64,000 nucleotides of DNA. Source: Candidatus Contendibacter sp. (GTDB lineage Bacteria; Pseudomonadota; Gammaproteobacteria; Competibacterales; Competibacteraceae). The position numbers and the translations under genes are program-made. How positions within the stretch are numbered: the stretch's first letter is position 1; each line of letters opens with the position of its first letter. The stretch spans positions 1-64,000 of the forward strand of contig JARSSO010000010.1 of assembly GCA_029624765.1 (NCBI GenBank), given 5' to 3'. Of this stretch, positions 20,025 to 29,120 are shown piece by piece. Below the pieces are notes generated by a model. The model saw only the letters and a list, made by a program, of their open reading frames with translations, did no database searches and was not told the DNA's origin.

Positions 20025-20860
20025 ACGAGTTTCATCGCATGAATCGCATTGCCCGCCGTTTCGCCGACTTGCGCCGCGCGGGCCGCAAGGCCCTGATCCC
20101 GTACATCACCGCCGGCGACCCGCGCCCGGCGCTCACCGTGCCGATGCTGCGCGCCCTGGTGCGGGCCGGAGCGGATATCCTTGAATTGGGCGTGCCGTTC
20201 TCCGACCCGATGGCCGATGGCCCGGTCATTCAAAAAGCGTGCGAACGGGCGCTGGCCCAGGGCATGTCCCTGCGGCGGGTGTTGGAACAGGTGCGCGAAT
20301 TTCGCCAGGCCGATGCCGAAACCCCCGTGGTGCTGATGGGCTATCTCAATCCCATCGAAAGCATGGGGTACGACGCCTTCGTCGCCGACGCCCGCGCCGC
20401 CGGGGTGGACGGGGTGCTGACCGTGGACCTGCCGCCGGAGGAAGCCGCCGAACTGGCCGAACCGCTCAAGGCCGCCGGCATTGCCCCGATCTTTCTGCTG
20501 GCCCCGACCAGTTCCGCCGAGCGGATCCGGCATACCGCCGAACTGGCGCAAGGGTATCTGTATTACGTTTCGCTGAAAGGCGTGACGGGTTCCGCCGCTC
20601 TCAACGTCGCCGAGGTAGCGGACAAACTGGCCGGGATTCGCGCTTTGACCGATCTGCCGCTGGGGGTGGGTTTCGGCATCAAGGACCCGCCGACCGCCGC
20701 CGCCGTCGCCCAAGTCGCCGACGCCGTGGTGGTCGGCAGCGCCCTGGTCGCCAGGATGGGCGAACTGGCCGACGACCCAGAGCGGATGCTTCGGGAAGTT
20801 GGCCAGATGATCGGCGCCATGCGGGAAGCGATGGATCGACCCGGCCCCACCGAAGGCTAG
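20021..20860 (+). CDS. trpA: Tryptophan synthase alpha chain
   Basis: 279 residues from GTG 20021, which overlaps the trpB stop by four bases; ATG 20039 ([11 protein letters not shown]) is an alternative giving 273. [28 protein letters not shown] (catalytic Glu and Asp61-type region) and [12 protein letters not shown] are conserved. It cleaves indole-3-glycerol phosphate to indole, which is channelled to TrpB. Confidence 0.95.
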   Translation: MNEFHRMNRIARRFADLRRAGRKALIPYITAGDPRPALTVPMLRALVRAGADILELGVPFSDPMADGPVIQKACERALAQGMSLRRVLEQVREFRQADAETPVVLMGYLNPIESMGYDAFVADARAAGVDGVLTVDLPPEEAAELAEPLKAAGIAPIFLLAPTSSAERIRHTAELAQGYLYYVSLKGVTGSAALNVAEVADKLAGIRALTDLPLGVGFGIKDPPTAAAVAQVADAVVVGSALVARMGELADDPERMLREVGQMIGAMREAMDRPGPTEG

Positions 20861-20909
20861 CGTATCCCCAACGCCCCCTGCCTCATTCCACTATCCCTGA
20901 TCGTCCTTC

Positions 20910-21776
20910 ATGAGCTGGTACGAAAAACTCGTTCCCACGCGGATTCGCACCGACGGCCGCAACAAGCGGCAGATGCCCGAGGGGCTGTGGAGCAAGTGCG
21001 AAGAGTGCAACGCAGTGTTGTACCGCGCCGAGCTGGAGCGCAACCTGCGGGTCTGCCCCAAGTGCGGCCACCATATGTATCTCGGCGCGCGCCAGCGCCT
21101 GCACGGTTTTCTCGACGAGCGGGATCGGGTCGAAATTGGCGCCGACATCGAGCCGACCGACTTCCTGAAATTCAAGGATGGCAAGAAGTACCGGGACCGG
21201 CTGGCGCAGGCGCAGAAGACCAGTGAGGAAAAGGACGCCCTGGTGGTGATGCGCGGCTTGCTCAAGGGAATGCCGGTGGTGGCGGCGGCGTTCGAGTTCG
21301 AATTCATGGCCGGCTCGATGGGTTCGGTGGTTGGCGAACGCTTTGTCCGGGCAGTCCAGACCGCCCTGCACGAGCACATCCCCTTCGTCTGCTTTTCCGC
21401 CAGTGGGGGGGCGCGAATGCAGGAAGCACTGGTGTCGCTGATGCAGATGGCCAAGACCAGCGCGGCGTTGGCCCGGCTGGCCGAACACGGCGTACCCTAT
21501 CTTTCGGTGCTGACTCATCCCACCACCGGCGGTGTGTCCGCCAGCCTGGCCATGCTGGGCGATGTCAACATCGCCGAACCCAAGGCGTTGGTCGGCTTCG
21601 CCGGCCCACGGGTGATCGAGCAGACGGTGCGGGAAAAATTGCCGGAAGGTTTCCAGCGCAGCGAGTTCTTGCTGGAGCACGGTGCGCTCGACCTGATCGT
21701 GGACCGCCGCGAGCTGCGCGACCGGCTGGCCTTACTGTTGGCGATGTTGACCGGCCGTCCCACGCCGGCGGCGTGA
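20910..21776 (+). CDS. accD: Acetyl-CoA carboxylase carboxyltransferase subunit beta
   Basis: 288 residues. An N-terminal four-Cys zinc ribbon (CEEC...CPKC, residues ~27-49) precedes the carboxyltransferase domain, with [21 protein letters not shown] and [11 protein letters not shown]. It forms the alpha2-beta2 carboxyltransferase with AccA and makes malonyl-CoA. Position between trp genes and folC is common in beta- and gammaproteobacteria. Confidence 0.96.
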   Translation: MSWYEKLVPTRIRTDGRNKRQMPEGLWSKCEECNAVLYRAELERNLRVCPKCGHHMYLGARQRLHGFLDERDRVEIGADIEPTDFLKFKDGKKYRDRLAQAQKTSEEKDALVVMRGLLKGMPVVAAAFEFEFMAGSMGSVVGERFVRAVQTALHEHIPFVCFSASGGARMQEALVSLMQMAKTSAALARLAEHGVPYLSVLTHPTTGGVSASLAMLGDVNIAEPKALVGFAGPRVIEQTVREKLPEGFQRSEFLLEHGALDLIVDRRELRDRLALLLAMLTGRPTPAA

Positions 21777-21809
21777 GCGGAGCCGGAGCGTGGCCTGACT
21801 GGAGCGGTG

Positions 21810-23126
21810 ATGCGGTTTACTACACTGAACGACTGGTTGCGCTGGCAGGAAACCCTGCATCCCAGGACCATCGAACTGGGTCTGGATCGCGTGCGAACCG
21901 TGCTGCGCCGCCTACGACCCGCCGCGCCGCCGTTCGCGGTGGTCACGGTGGGCGGCACCAACGGCAAGGGTTCCTGCGTGGCGTTGCTGGACGCCATCCT
22001 GCGCGCTGCCGGTTATCGGGTCGGCGCCTATGTCTCGCCCCACCTGTTGCGCTACAACGAACGCATTCGAGTCGACGGGGTCGAGGCGGACGACGAAACG
22101 TTGTGCCGGGCGTTCGCCCGCATCGACGCGGCGCGCGGCGACGTTTCCCTGACCTATTTTGAGTTTGGCACCCTGGCGGCCCTGGAATGCTTTCGGGAAG
22201 CCGGCGTTGAGGTCGCGGTGCTCGAAGTCGGTCTCGGCGGGCGGTTGGACGCGGTCAACGCGGTGGACGCCGACGCCGCGCTGGTGACCAGCATCGCCCT
22301 CGACCATACGGACTGGCTGGGTCCGGATCGCGACAGCATCGGCCATGAGAAAGCCGGCATCTACCGCTCCGGTCGTCCGGCGGTTTGCGCCGACCCCGAT
22401 CCACCGCCACGGTTGCTGGAACATGCTCGCGCCATTGGGGCGCGGCTGCTGCGGGTCGGTCTTGATTACGACTTTGGCCGCGCGGGCGTAACCTGGCGCT
22501 GGCGGTCGGACGAAGCGCGGTTCGATGATCTGCCACCCCCGGCGCTGGCCGGCGAGCATCAACTGGGCAACGCCGCCGCCGCGCTGATGACCTTGACCAG
22601 CCTGCGCGACCGGCTGCCGGTCGATGTCACCGCCATTCATACCGGCCTTGAGCAGGCGTGTCTGCCAGGTCGATTTCAGGTCGTGCCCGGCCCGGTGGAG
22701 TGGATTCTGGACGTGGCCCATAATCCCGCCGCCGCCGCCGCGCTGGCCGATCAGCTACGAAACCGGGCTTGCGCCGGACGTACTTGGGCCATCATGGGTC
22801 TGTTGGCCGACAAGGATGCCGACGGTGTGATCGAGGCGCTGGCGGGTGTCGTGGACCAGTGGCATCCGGTCACCCTGGTCGGCGCGCGGGGGCGTCCGGG
22901 GGCCGATCTGGCCGCTCGCCTGCGCTCGGCCGATCTTCGAACGGTCGCCCCTCACGACGACATTGTCGGAGCCTGCCAAGTCGCTCGCGCGGGGGCCAGC
23001 ATCGGCGACCGCATCGTCGTGCTTGGCTCGTTCCACCTGGTCGCTCCCGTGCTGGCCGCCCAACCTTGGATTCCCGATTCCTCGTTGCCGCACTTACGGG
23101 AGACTTGCTCTTGGACAATCGCCTGA
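21810..23126 (+). CDS. folC: Dihydrofolate synthase / folylpolyglutamate synthase
   Basis: 438 residues from ATG 21810, with GGAG at 21801; GTG 21807 also possible. The Mur-ligase-type P-loop GGTNGKGSCVALL, SPHLLRYNERIR, LEVGLGGRLDAVN, SIALDHTDWLG, and the C-terminal DVAHNPAAA are present. It adds glutamate to dihydropteroate and folates. The end overlaps the start of the SPOR gene by 16 bases. Confidence 0.95.
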   Translation: MRFTTLNDWLRWQETLHPRTIELGLDRVRTVLRRLRPAAPPFAVVTVGGTNGKGSCVALLDAILRAAGYRVGAYVSPHLLRYNERIRVDGVEADDETLCRAFARIDAARGDVSLTYFEFGTLAALECFREAGVEVAVLEVGLGGRLDAVNAVDADAALVTSIALDHTDWLGPDRDSIGHEKAGIYRSGRPAVCADPDPPPRLLEHARAIGARLLRVGLDYDFGRAGVTWRWRSDEARFDDLPPPALAGEHQLGNAAAALMTLTSLRDRLPVDVTAIHTGLEQACLPGRFQVVPGPVEWILDVAHNPAAAAALADQLRNRACAGRTWAIMGLLADKDADGVIEALAGVVDQWHPVTLVGARGRPGADLAARLRSADLRTVAPHDDIVGACQVARAGASIGDRIVVLGSFHLVAPVLAAQPWIPDSSLPHLRETCSWTIA

Positions 23127-24358
23127 CTCAACGCTTGGTGGGCGTCGCTGTCATTGCGGCGCTGGCGGTCATTTTCGTACCGAGAATATTGCAGAAACAG
23201 GAGCATGAGTCGGTTGCGCCGGTCGTCGCTCCGCCACCGGCGGCCCAGCCGCCGACGTCTTCGCCCCCGCCAACCCTGACTTTTTCCCAACCGCCTCCCC
23301 CGCCGTCCCCCTCTGGTTCCGCCCCCACGCCGAAAGAACGGTCGGAAACAGGGGGATCGCCCGCCGTGGTTGAGCCAGTGCGACCCACTCCGGCACCCGC
23401 CGTGGTCGATCCGGCGCGACCAGCGCCAGCGCCCGCCGTGGTCGAGCCAGTGCGACCGCCCTCCGCGCCCGCTGTGGTCGATCCGGCGCGACCGGTGCCA
23501 GCGCCCGCCGTGGTCGATCCGGCGCGACCGGTGCCAGCGCCCGCCGTCATGCCTGCCGCTCGCCCCAAATCGGCGCTGCCGCCGACACCCCCCGTAGTGA
23601 GCGCGCCGTCTCAAACCGAGGCCGCCAAAGCCGCTTTGGAGGAGGCCGCGCGGCGCCAGGCGGCCCAGGAAGCCGCGGCCAAAGCCAGAGCCGAAGCCGA
23701 GCGCAGCGCCGCCAAGGCGCGTGCCGAAGCCAGACAGAAAGCCGCGCAAGCCGAGGCTGCCAGAACCCGCGCCAAGGCGGAAGCCGAACGCAGCGCCGCC
23801 GCCAGGGCGGAGGCCGCCCGTCTTGAAGCGGCTCAGGACGAAGCAGCCTCGCCGCATCAGTCCTCGCCGGCGGAGGCGTTGGCCGCCCAGGCCGAAATTC
23901 GCCGCGCGGCGGAAGCGGCGCGGCGGGAGGCCGCTCGCGCCGAAACCGCCCGCAAGTCCGCTCAGGAGGAAGCGGCCCGGAAAGCGGCATTGGCCGAGGC
24001 CGCCCGCGCCGAGGCCGCCCGCCGTAAGACCCAGTTGGAAGCGACCCAGGGTGGTGGCGCGCGTGCGCGATCCGAGGCACATCGCACCGAAGATGCCCGC
24101 CCCAAATCGCCTGCCGCTCTGCCCGGTATCGAACTGATCGCTAGATCCGAGGCACCGTCGACGGTTTCGCGCCCGCCCGCGCCGCCCGCGCCTCCATCCT
24201 CCCAACCAACGCCCGCCGGCGCCGTGGTGGGCAGCTATGCCTTGCGGGAAAACGCCAACGCGCTGCGCGATTACTATCGCAGTCAGAAAATCCGCGCGGT
24301 GGTGGAAGAGGTCATGGCCAACGGCCGGGCAATGTATCGGGTGCGGATCTGGCGCTGA
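23111..24358 (+). CDS. SPOR-domain-like inner-membrane protein (DedD position)
   Basis: 415 residues from TTG 23111, chosen because GGGAG (23098-23102) precedes it and it overlaps folC in the manner of this operon. A short N-terminal membrane anchor (LVGVAVIAALAVIFVP) is followed by a Pro-rich stretch with 12-residue repeats (A-V-V-D/E-P-A/V-R-P), a long Ala/Glu/Arg-rich coiled coil (~175-350), and a C-terminal SPOR-like segment starting GAVVGSYALRENANALRDYY. The SPOR fold appears cut to ~45 residues, ending YRVRIWR. SPOR proteins bind denuded peptidoglycan at the septum. The accD-folC-x-cvpA place is that of dedD. Confidence 0.75.
   Translation: MDNRLTQRLVGVAVIAALAVIFVPRILQKQEHESVAPVVAPPPAAQPPTSSPPPTLTFSQPPPPPSPSGSAPTPKERSETGGSPAVVEPVRPTPAPAVVDPARPAPAPAVVEPVRPPSAPAVVDPARPVPAPAVVDPARPVPAPAVMPAARPKSALPPTPPVVSAPSQTEAAKAALEEAARRQAAQEAAAKARAEAERSAAKARAEARQKAAQAEAARTRAKAEAERSAAARAEAARLEAAQDEAASPHQSSPAEALAAQAEIRRAAEAARREAARAETARKSAQEEAARKAALAEAARAEAARRKTQLEATQGGGARARSEAHRTEDARPKSPAALPGIELIARSEAPSTVSRPPAPPAPPSSQPTPAGAVVGSYALRENANALRDYYRSQKIRAVVEEVMANGRAMYRVRIWR
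23364..23560 (+). repeat. 36-bp coding tandem repeats in the SPOR gene
   Basis: Five and a half copies of a 36-base unit encode A-V-V-(D/E)-P-(A/V)-R-P plus a four-residue Pro/Ala linker. The last two full copies are almost identical, suggesting recent expansion or contraction. The repeats extend the Pro-rich periplasmic stalk. Confidence 0.85.
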
Positions 24359-24483
24359 ATCCTACCGGAGTCGCCGTTTCGGCTCGAATTCGATTCTGTT
24401 AAGATGATTTCCCTAAAAAGCCGGCCACTGGCGGGCTGAATCAACCAGGTGAGCGAACCTTTCGGGACGGGACACGGCGATCC

Positions 24484-24972
24484 ATGAACTGGGCGGATTA
24501 CCTTATCGTCATCGTCATCGCCCTCTCCGTATTGATTGGACTTTGGCGGGGCTTGCTGCGCGAAGTCATCTCGCTGGCAACCTGGATCGCCGCCTTTGCC
24601 ATCGCCTTCCTGTTCGCCGAGGATGGCGCCGCCCATCTGATGCCCTACCTCGACGTTCCCTCGCTGCGCATCGCGGCCGCGTTCGGCGGCCTGTTCCTTG
24701 CTACCCTGCTGATCGGCGGCCTGGTGGGCATCGTTGCTTCGCAACTGGTGGATTACACCGGCTTGACGGGTACCGACCGGGTGCTGGGGATGGCCTTCGG
24801 GCTGGGGCGCGGAGCGGTCGTGATCGCCATTCTGGTGCTGGCGGCGGGTTTGACGCCCTTGCCTAAGGATCCCTGGTGGCAGCAATCGCAACTGTTGCCC
24901 TATTTCCAGAACATCGCTCTCCAGTTGCGGGGCGTCCTGCCACGGGAACTAGCCCAGCACTTTCGTTTTTGA
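24484..24972 (+). CDS. cvpA: CvpA family membrane protein
   Basis: 162 residues with four hydrophobic segments: NWADYLIVIVIALSVLIGLWRG, EVISLATWIAAFAIAFLFA, AAAFGGLFLATLLIGGLVG and GLGRGAVVIAILVLAAG. GLWRGLLREV is typical of CvpA. It lies directly before purF, as in E. coli. The molecular role is unclear; it has been linked to colicin V production and envelope stress. Confidence 0.92.
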   Translation: MNWADYLIVIVIALSVLIGLWRGLLREVISLATWIAAFAIAFLFAEDGAAHLMPYLDVPSLRIAAAFGGLFLATLLIGGLVGIVASQLVDYTGLTGTDRVLGMAFGLGRGAVVIAILVLAAGLTPLPKDPWWQQSQLLPYFQNIALQLRGVLPRELAQHFRF

Positions 24973-25023
24973 GCGTGTTTCCCAACGACGGCGATCGCCG
25001 TCCATTGCGGCGGGTAAGCGCGG

Positions 25024-26532
25024 ATGTGTGGAATCATCGGTATTGCGGGGCGGGGTCCGGTCAACCAAAGTCTGTTCGACGGGTTGACGGTGTTGCAACA
25101 TCGCGGCCAGGACGCGGCGGGTATCGTCACCTGCGACGACGGTCGCTTGTTCCTGCGCAAGGACAACGGCTTGGTCCGGGACGTGATCCGCACCCGTCAC
25201 ATGCGCGACCTGCACGGCAACACCGGCGTTGGCCACGTTCGCTACCCGACCGCCGGCAGCGCCGATTCCGCCGAGGCGCAGCCGTTCTACGTCAACTCGC
25301 CGTTTGGCATCGCGCTGGCCCATAACGGCAATCTGACCAACGCCGCCCAACTCAAGGACGAACTGTTCCGTTCCGACCGGCGCCACATCAACACCAACTC
25401 CGACTCGGAAATCCTGCTCAACGTGTTCGCCCACGAACTGCAGCAGCGCCGCCGGCTGTCGGTGGACGCCGACGATATCTTCGCCGCGGTGGCGGCGATG
25501 CACCGGCGGGTGCGGGGCGCCTACGCCGCCGTGGTTCTGATCGTCGGCTTCGGGCTGGTGGCGTTCCGCGATCCGCATGGCATCCGGCCGCTGGTGTTCG
25601 GCCGCCGCGAGACCGAGGAGGGCATGGAATACATGGCGGCCTCCGAAAGCGTGGCGCTGGACGCGCTGGATTTTCGGCGGACCCGCGACGTGGCGCCCGG
25701 CGAGGCGGTGATCTTCGATCTCGACGGCCGGATGCAGGCCCGCCAGTGCGCTGAAAATCCTCTCTATTCCCCCTGCATTTTCGAGTACGTCTACCTGGCC
25801 CGGCCCGATTCGATCATGGATCAGGTTTCGGTGCACAAGGCCCGGCTGCGCATGGGCGAGTACCTGGCCGAGAAGATTCTGCGGGTCTGGCCGGATCAGG
25901 ACATTGACGTGGTGATCCCGATCCCCGACACCAGCCGCACCGCCGCGTTGCAGATGGCCTCGATCCTGGGCCTCAAGTACCGGGAAGGCTTCATCAAGAA
26001 CCGCTATATCGCCCGCACCTTCATCATGCCGGGCCAGAAGATCCGCAAGAAATCGGTGCGGCAAAAGCTGAATGCCATCGATCTGGAGTTCGGCGGCAAG
26101 AACGTGTTGCTGGTGGACGATTCCATCGTGCGTGGCACCACCTCCGGAGAAATCATCCGCATGGCCCGCGAGGCCGGCGCCCGCAAGGTCTATTTCGCCT
26201 CGGCCGCGCCACCGGTGCGTTACCCCAACGTCTACGGCATCGACATGCCCGCCGCTCGCGAGTTGATCGCCCACGGTCGCACCGAGGAGGAAGTGGCGCG
26301 GGCCATCGGCGCCGATCATCTGATCTTCCAGGACCTAACCGATCTGGAAGAAGCGGTGCGGCGCGGCAACCCCGCGCTCAACCGATTCGATGCGTCCTGT
26401 TTCACCGGCGAGTACGTGACCGGCGATATCGACCGGGATTATCTTGACTGCCTGGCGCGCACCCGGTCCGACGCCAGCAAAACCGGTCGAAGAAGCACCG
26501 ACAACGCCATCATCGATCTGCACAACCAGTGA
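25024..26532 (+). CDS. purF: Amidophosphoribosyltransferase
   Basis: 502 residues. Cys2 (MCGIIGIAG) is the glutaminase nucleophile after Met removal. [21 protein letters not shown] and the PRPP-binding loop [16 protein letters not shown] are intact. It makes phosphoribosylamine in the first committed step of purine synthesis. Confidence 0.97.
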   Translation: MCGIIGIAGRGPVNQSLFDGLTVLQHRGQDAAGIVTCDDGRLFLRKDNGLVRDVIRTRHMRDLHGNTGVGHVRYPTAGSADSAEAQPFYVNSPFGIALAHNGNLTNAAQLKDELFRSDRRHINTNSDSEILLNVFAHELQQRRRLSVDADDIFAAVAAMHRRVRGAYAAVVLIVGFGLVAFRDPHGIRPLVFGRRETEEGMEYMAASESVALDALDFRRTRDVAPGEAVIFDLDGRMQARQCAENPLYSPCIFEYVYLARPDSIMDQVSVHKARLRMGEYLAEKILRVWPDQDIDVVIPIPDTSRTAALQMASILGLKYREGFIKNRYIARTFIMPGQKIRKKSVRQKLNAIDLEFGGKNVLLVDDSIVRGTTSGEIIRMAREAGARKVYFASAAPPVRYPNVYGIDMPAARELIAHGRTEEEVARAIGADHLIFQDLTDLEEAVRRGNPALNRFDASCFTGEYVTGDIDRDYLDCLARTRSDASKTGRRSTDNAIIDLHNQ

Positions 26533-26555
26533 ATGCCCGAGCGCGCCGCCCGGTT

Positions 26556-26584
26556 TTGACAGCGCGGCGGCAACGCTCTAAGCT
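26556..26584 (+). promoter_or_regulatory. Sigma-70 promoter of metZ
   Basis: A perfect -35 TTGACA (26556-26561), a 17-base spacer, and -10 TAAGCT (26579-26584). Transcription would start near 26591, exactly at the first base of the SAM-II-like aptamer. Confidence 0.7.
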
Positions 26585-26591
26585 TGATCCC

Positions 26592-26645
26592 AGCGCCGAT
26601 TTGAGTTCTCAGCTTGCGGGCGCTTAACAAATATCGCTAAAGCGG
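26592..26645 (+). promoter_or_regulatory. SAM-II-like riboswitch aptamer upstream of metZ
   Basis: P1 AGCGCC (26592-26597) pairs with GGCGCT (26619-26624). The loop opens with GATTTGA and ends with TTGCG, like SAM-II GAUUUAA...UUGCA. After P1 come TAACAAAT (26625-26632) and CGCTAAAGCGGG (26635-26646), like the SAM-II tail AUAAAU...GCUAAA..GGG. The downstream gene belongs to methionine synthesis, the usual target. Pseudoknot pairing is weaker than consensus by eye, so a covariance search is needed. Expected effect: SAM lowers metZ expression. Confidence 0.75.
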
Positions 26646-26650
26646 GTCCA

Positions 26651-26684
26651 ACCTGCCTTTGGCGTCTCGCCGAGCGGGTTTTTT
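26651..26684 (+). terminator. Intrinsic terminator (attenuator) in the metZ leader
   Basis: ACCTGC (26651-26656) pairs with GCGGGT (26674-26679, one G-U), with an inner GGCG/CGCC stem, then a run of six T's. GCGGGT at 26642-26647, partly inside the aptamer tail, can instead pair with the same ACCTGC, giving a mutually exclusive antiterminator. This suits SAM-controlled attenuation. Confidence 0.72.
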
Positions 26685-26755
26685 CACGCCCGCGCGGGCG
26701 GCGCCCTCGGGTTCCGCGGCGATGATTCTTCCAACCAGCGCGGAGACACCCGATC

Positions 26756-27958
26756 ATGAATCCCATCGACGACGATGCCGAACTTGGTTTCGCCAGCCTG
26801 GCGGTGCGCGCCGGCCAGGTCCGGACCCACGAGGGCGAACACGCCGAGCCGATTTTTCTCACCTCCAGTTTCGTGTTCGCGGACGCCGCCGAGGCCGCCG
26901 CCCGTTTCAGCGCCGGCGAGGGCAACATCTATTCCCGCTTCACCAACCCGACCGTGCGGCTGTTTCAGGATCGGCTGGCGGCGCTCGAAGGCGGTGAAGC
27001 CTGCATCGCCACGTCTTCCGGCATGGCGGCGATCCTGGCGACCTGCATGACGCTGCTCAAAAGCGGCGACCACATTGTTTGCGCCAACGCGGTGTTCGGC
27101 ACCACCATCTCCCTGCTCAACCAATACCTAAACAAGTTCGGCGTCGCCACCACTTACGTGCCGCTGAGCGACCTTGGCGCGTGGGAAGTGGCCATTCGCC
27201 CGGAGACCCGGCTGTTCTATCTGGAAACACCGTCCAACCCGCTGATGGAACTGGCCGATATTCAAGCATTGGCCGATCTGGCCCATGCCCACGATATCTT
27301 GCTGGTGGTGGATAACTGCTTCTGTACCCCGGCCTTGCAGCGACCGTTCCGGTTGGGCGCGGATCTGGTGATTCATTCCGGCACCAAGTATCTGGACGGG
27401 CAGGGACGCTGCGTCGGCGGAGCGGTGGTGGGCGACCGGCAGCGGGTCGGCGCCGATATCTTCGGCTTTCTGCGCACCGCCGGCCCCAGCCTGAGTCCGT
27501 TCAACGCCTGGGTGTTTCTCAAGGGTCTGGAAACGCTGCGGCTGCGCATGCACGCCCACAGCGCGGCGGCCCTGCACCTGGCCCGGTGGCTGGAAGCCCA
27601 GCCGGCGGTGGAGCGAGTCTACTATCCGGGCTTGCCCTCGCATCCTCAGCACGAACTGGCGAAGCGGCAGCAGGATGCGTTCGGCGGGATCGTGTCCTTC
27701 GAGGTGCGTGGCGGTCGGCCGGCCGCCTGGAAGCTGATCGACGCCACCCGGCTGCTTTCGATCACCGCCAATCTGGGCGACGCCAAATCCACCATCACCC
27801 ATCCCGCCACCACCACGCACGGCCGGCTGACGCCCCAGGAACGGGAACGCGCCGGGATCCGGGAGTCGCTGGTGCGGATTTCGGTGGGGTTGGAAGAGGT
27901 CACGGATATCCAGCGCGATCTGGAGCGCGGTCTACGGCGACTCGCCCCCCTTCCTTGA
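26756..27958 (+). CDS. metZ: O-succinylhomoserine sulfhydrylase
   Basis: 400 residues of the Cys/Met-metabolism PLP family. SRFTNPTVRLFQDRLAALEGG, ATSSGMAAILA, VDNCFCTPALQRP, the PLP lysine in HSGTKYLDGQGR, and the end motif GVGLEE-like RISVGLEEVTDI are present. GQGRCVGGA and the purF-metZ neighbourhood favour MetZ over MetB or MetC. It makes homocysteine from O-succinylhomoserine and sulfide. Expression is probably SAM-controlled through the leader. GGAGA precedes the start. Confidence 0.92.
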   Translation: MNPIDDDAELGFASLAVRAGQVRTHEGEHAEPIFLTSSFVFADAAEAAARFSAGEGNIYSRFTNPTVRLFQDRLAALEGGEACIATSSGMAAILATCMTLLKSGDHIVCANAVFGTTISLLNQYLNKFGVATTYVPLSDLGAWEVAIRPETRLFYLETPSNPLMELADIQALADLAHAHDILLVVDNCFCTPALQRPFRLGADLVIHSGTKYLDGQGRCVGGAVVGDRQRVGADIFGFLRTAGPSLSPFNAWVFLKGLETLRLRMHAHSAAALHLARWLEAQPAVERVYYPGLPSHPQHELAKRQQDAFGGIVSFEVRGGRPAAWKLIDATRLLSITANLGDAKSTITHPATTTHGRLTPQERERAGIRESLVRISVGLEEVTDIQRDLERGLRRLAPLP

Positions 27959-28029
27959 TCGCTTCCCTTCGAGGAAAGGAGGGATTGGAAACAGCGATGG
28001 AAAAAGGGTCTTCGTCTTCCTGACGCGCG

Positions 28030-28953
28030 TTAGGCGGCCGGCGTGGACTCGCCCAGCAACAAGAACTCCATCAACGCCTTCTGGGCGTGCAGGCGATTCT
28101 CGGCCTCGTCCCACACCCGGCTTTGCGGCCCGTCGATCACCTCGGCGCTGACCTCCTCGCCCCGGTGCGCTGGCAAACAATGCAGGAAAATCGCGTCGGG
28201 CCTGGCTTGGGCCATCACCTCGGCGGTGACCTGATAACCGGCGAAATCTCGCGCTCGCCGCTGCTGCTGCGCTTCCTTGCCCATGCTCGACCATACGTCG
28301 GTGGCGACCAGATCGGCATCCTGGGCGGCGACCCGCGGATCGCGCAGCAGGACTACCCGGCCAGCGGCCTGCTTGAGCAATTCGGCGTTCGGCTCGTAGC
28401 CCGGCGCGACGGCGATGCGCAACTGGAAATCGCACTGAATGGCGGCCTTGAGATAACTGTTGCACATGTTGTTGCCGTCGCCGATCCAGGCCACGGTGCG
28501 GCCGCGAATGTCGCCGCGATGCTCGATGAAGGTCTGAAGATCGGCCAGCAGTTGACAGGGATGATTGTAATCGGTCAGACCGTTGATGACCGGTACCGTG
28601 GAATGCGCGGCGAAGCGTTCCACCCTGGCATGTTCGAAGGTCCGGATCATTACCAGATCCACCATGCTCGACAGCACCCGCGCGGTGTCCTCGATGGGTT
28701 CGCCTCGCCCCAGTTGGGTATCCTGCGGCGCCAGGAAGATGGCGCTGCCGCCCAGTTGCGCCATGCCGGCCTCGAAGGAAACCCGGGTGCGAGTGGACGC
28801 CTTTTCGAAGATCATGGCCAGCACTTTTCCCGGAAACGGAGCGTAACGCTCCCCGCGCCGGTACAGGGCTTTCAACGCGCTGGCGCGCCGCAGCACTTGC
28901 TGCAATTCGGCGGGCGTCAGATCGAACAGGCTGAGAAAATGGCGTGGTTTCAT
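28030..28953 (-). CDS. argF: Ornithine carbamoyltransferase
   Basis: 307 residues. Carbamoyl-phosphate site STRTR, HPCQ, the ornithine-site motif and catalytic [11 protein letters not shown] near the C-terminus are all intact. It makes citrulline from ornithine and carbamoyl phosphate. The gene converges on metZ and has its own promoter and a leader hairpin. Confidence 0.96.
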   Translation of the reverse strand: MKPRHFLSLFDLTPAELQQVLRRASALKALYRRGERYAPFPGKVLAMIFEKASTRTRVSFEAGMAQLGGSAIFLAPQDTQLGRGEPIEDTARVLSSMVDLVMIRTFEHARVERFAAHSTVPVINGLTDYNHPCQLLADLQTFIEHRGDIRGRTVAWIGDGNNMCNSYLKAAIQCDFQLRIAVAPGYEPNAELLKQAAGRVVLLRDPRVAAQDADLVATDVWSSMGKEAQQQRRARDFAGYQVTAEVMAQARPDAIFLHCLPAHRGEEVSAEVIDGPQSRVWDEAENRLHAQKALMEFLLLGESTPAA

Positions 28954-28977
28954 TAATATTCGTCCGCAAGCCGTTCG

Positions 28978-29030
28978 CTAAAATCAAAACGGCAGCATCG
29001 AGTTGAGCTGCCGCGTAAGAAAAGATTATA
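28978..29030 (-). promoter_or_regulatory. argF promoter -10 and 5'-leader hairpin
   Basis: On the minus strand a perfect TATAAT (29030-29025) lacks a good -35. About 10 bases on, CGGCAGC (29013-29007) and GCTGCCG (28996-28990) form a 7-bp stem followed by TTTTGATTTT (28989-28980), 27 bases before the argF ATG. The hairpin plus T-rich tract looks like an attenuator or an mRNA 5' stabiliser. I found no convincing ARG box. Confidence 0.5.
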
Positions 29031-29120
29031 GGCTAATTTTTTTTCGGTGGTCCGTATCCGTGGCGGCCGCGCGCTCGACCACGACCATGATGCCTCCGTC
29101 CAAACCCAGGATATCGCTCG

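Noticed and set aside
23364..23560. Regularly spaced repeats resembling a CRISPR array
   Set aside because: The 36-bp units are contiguous without spacers and encode a Pro-rich peptide in frame.
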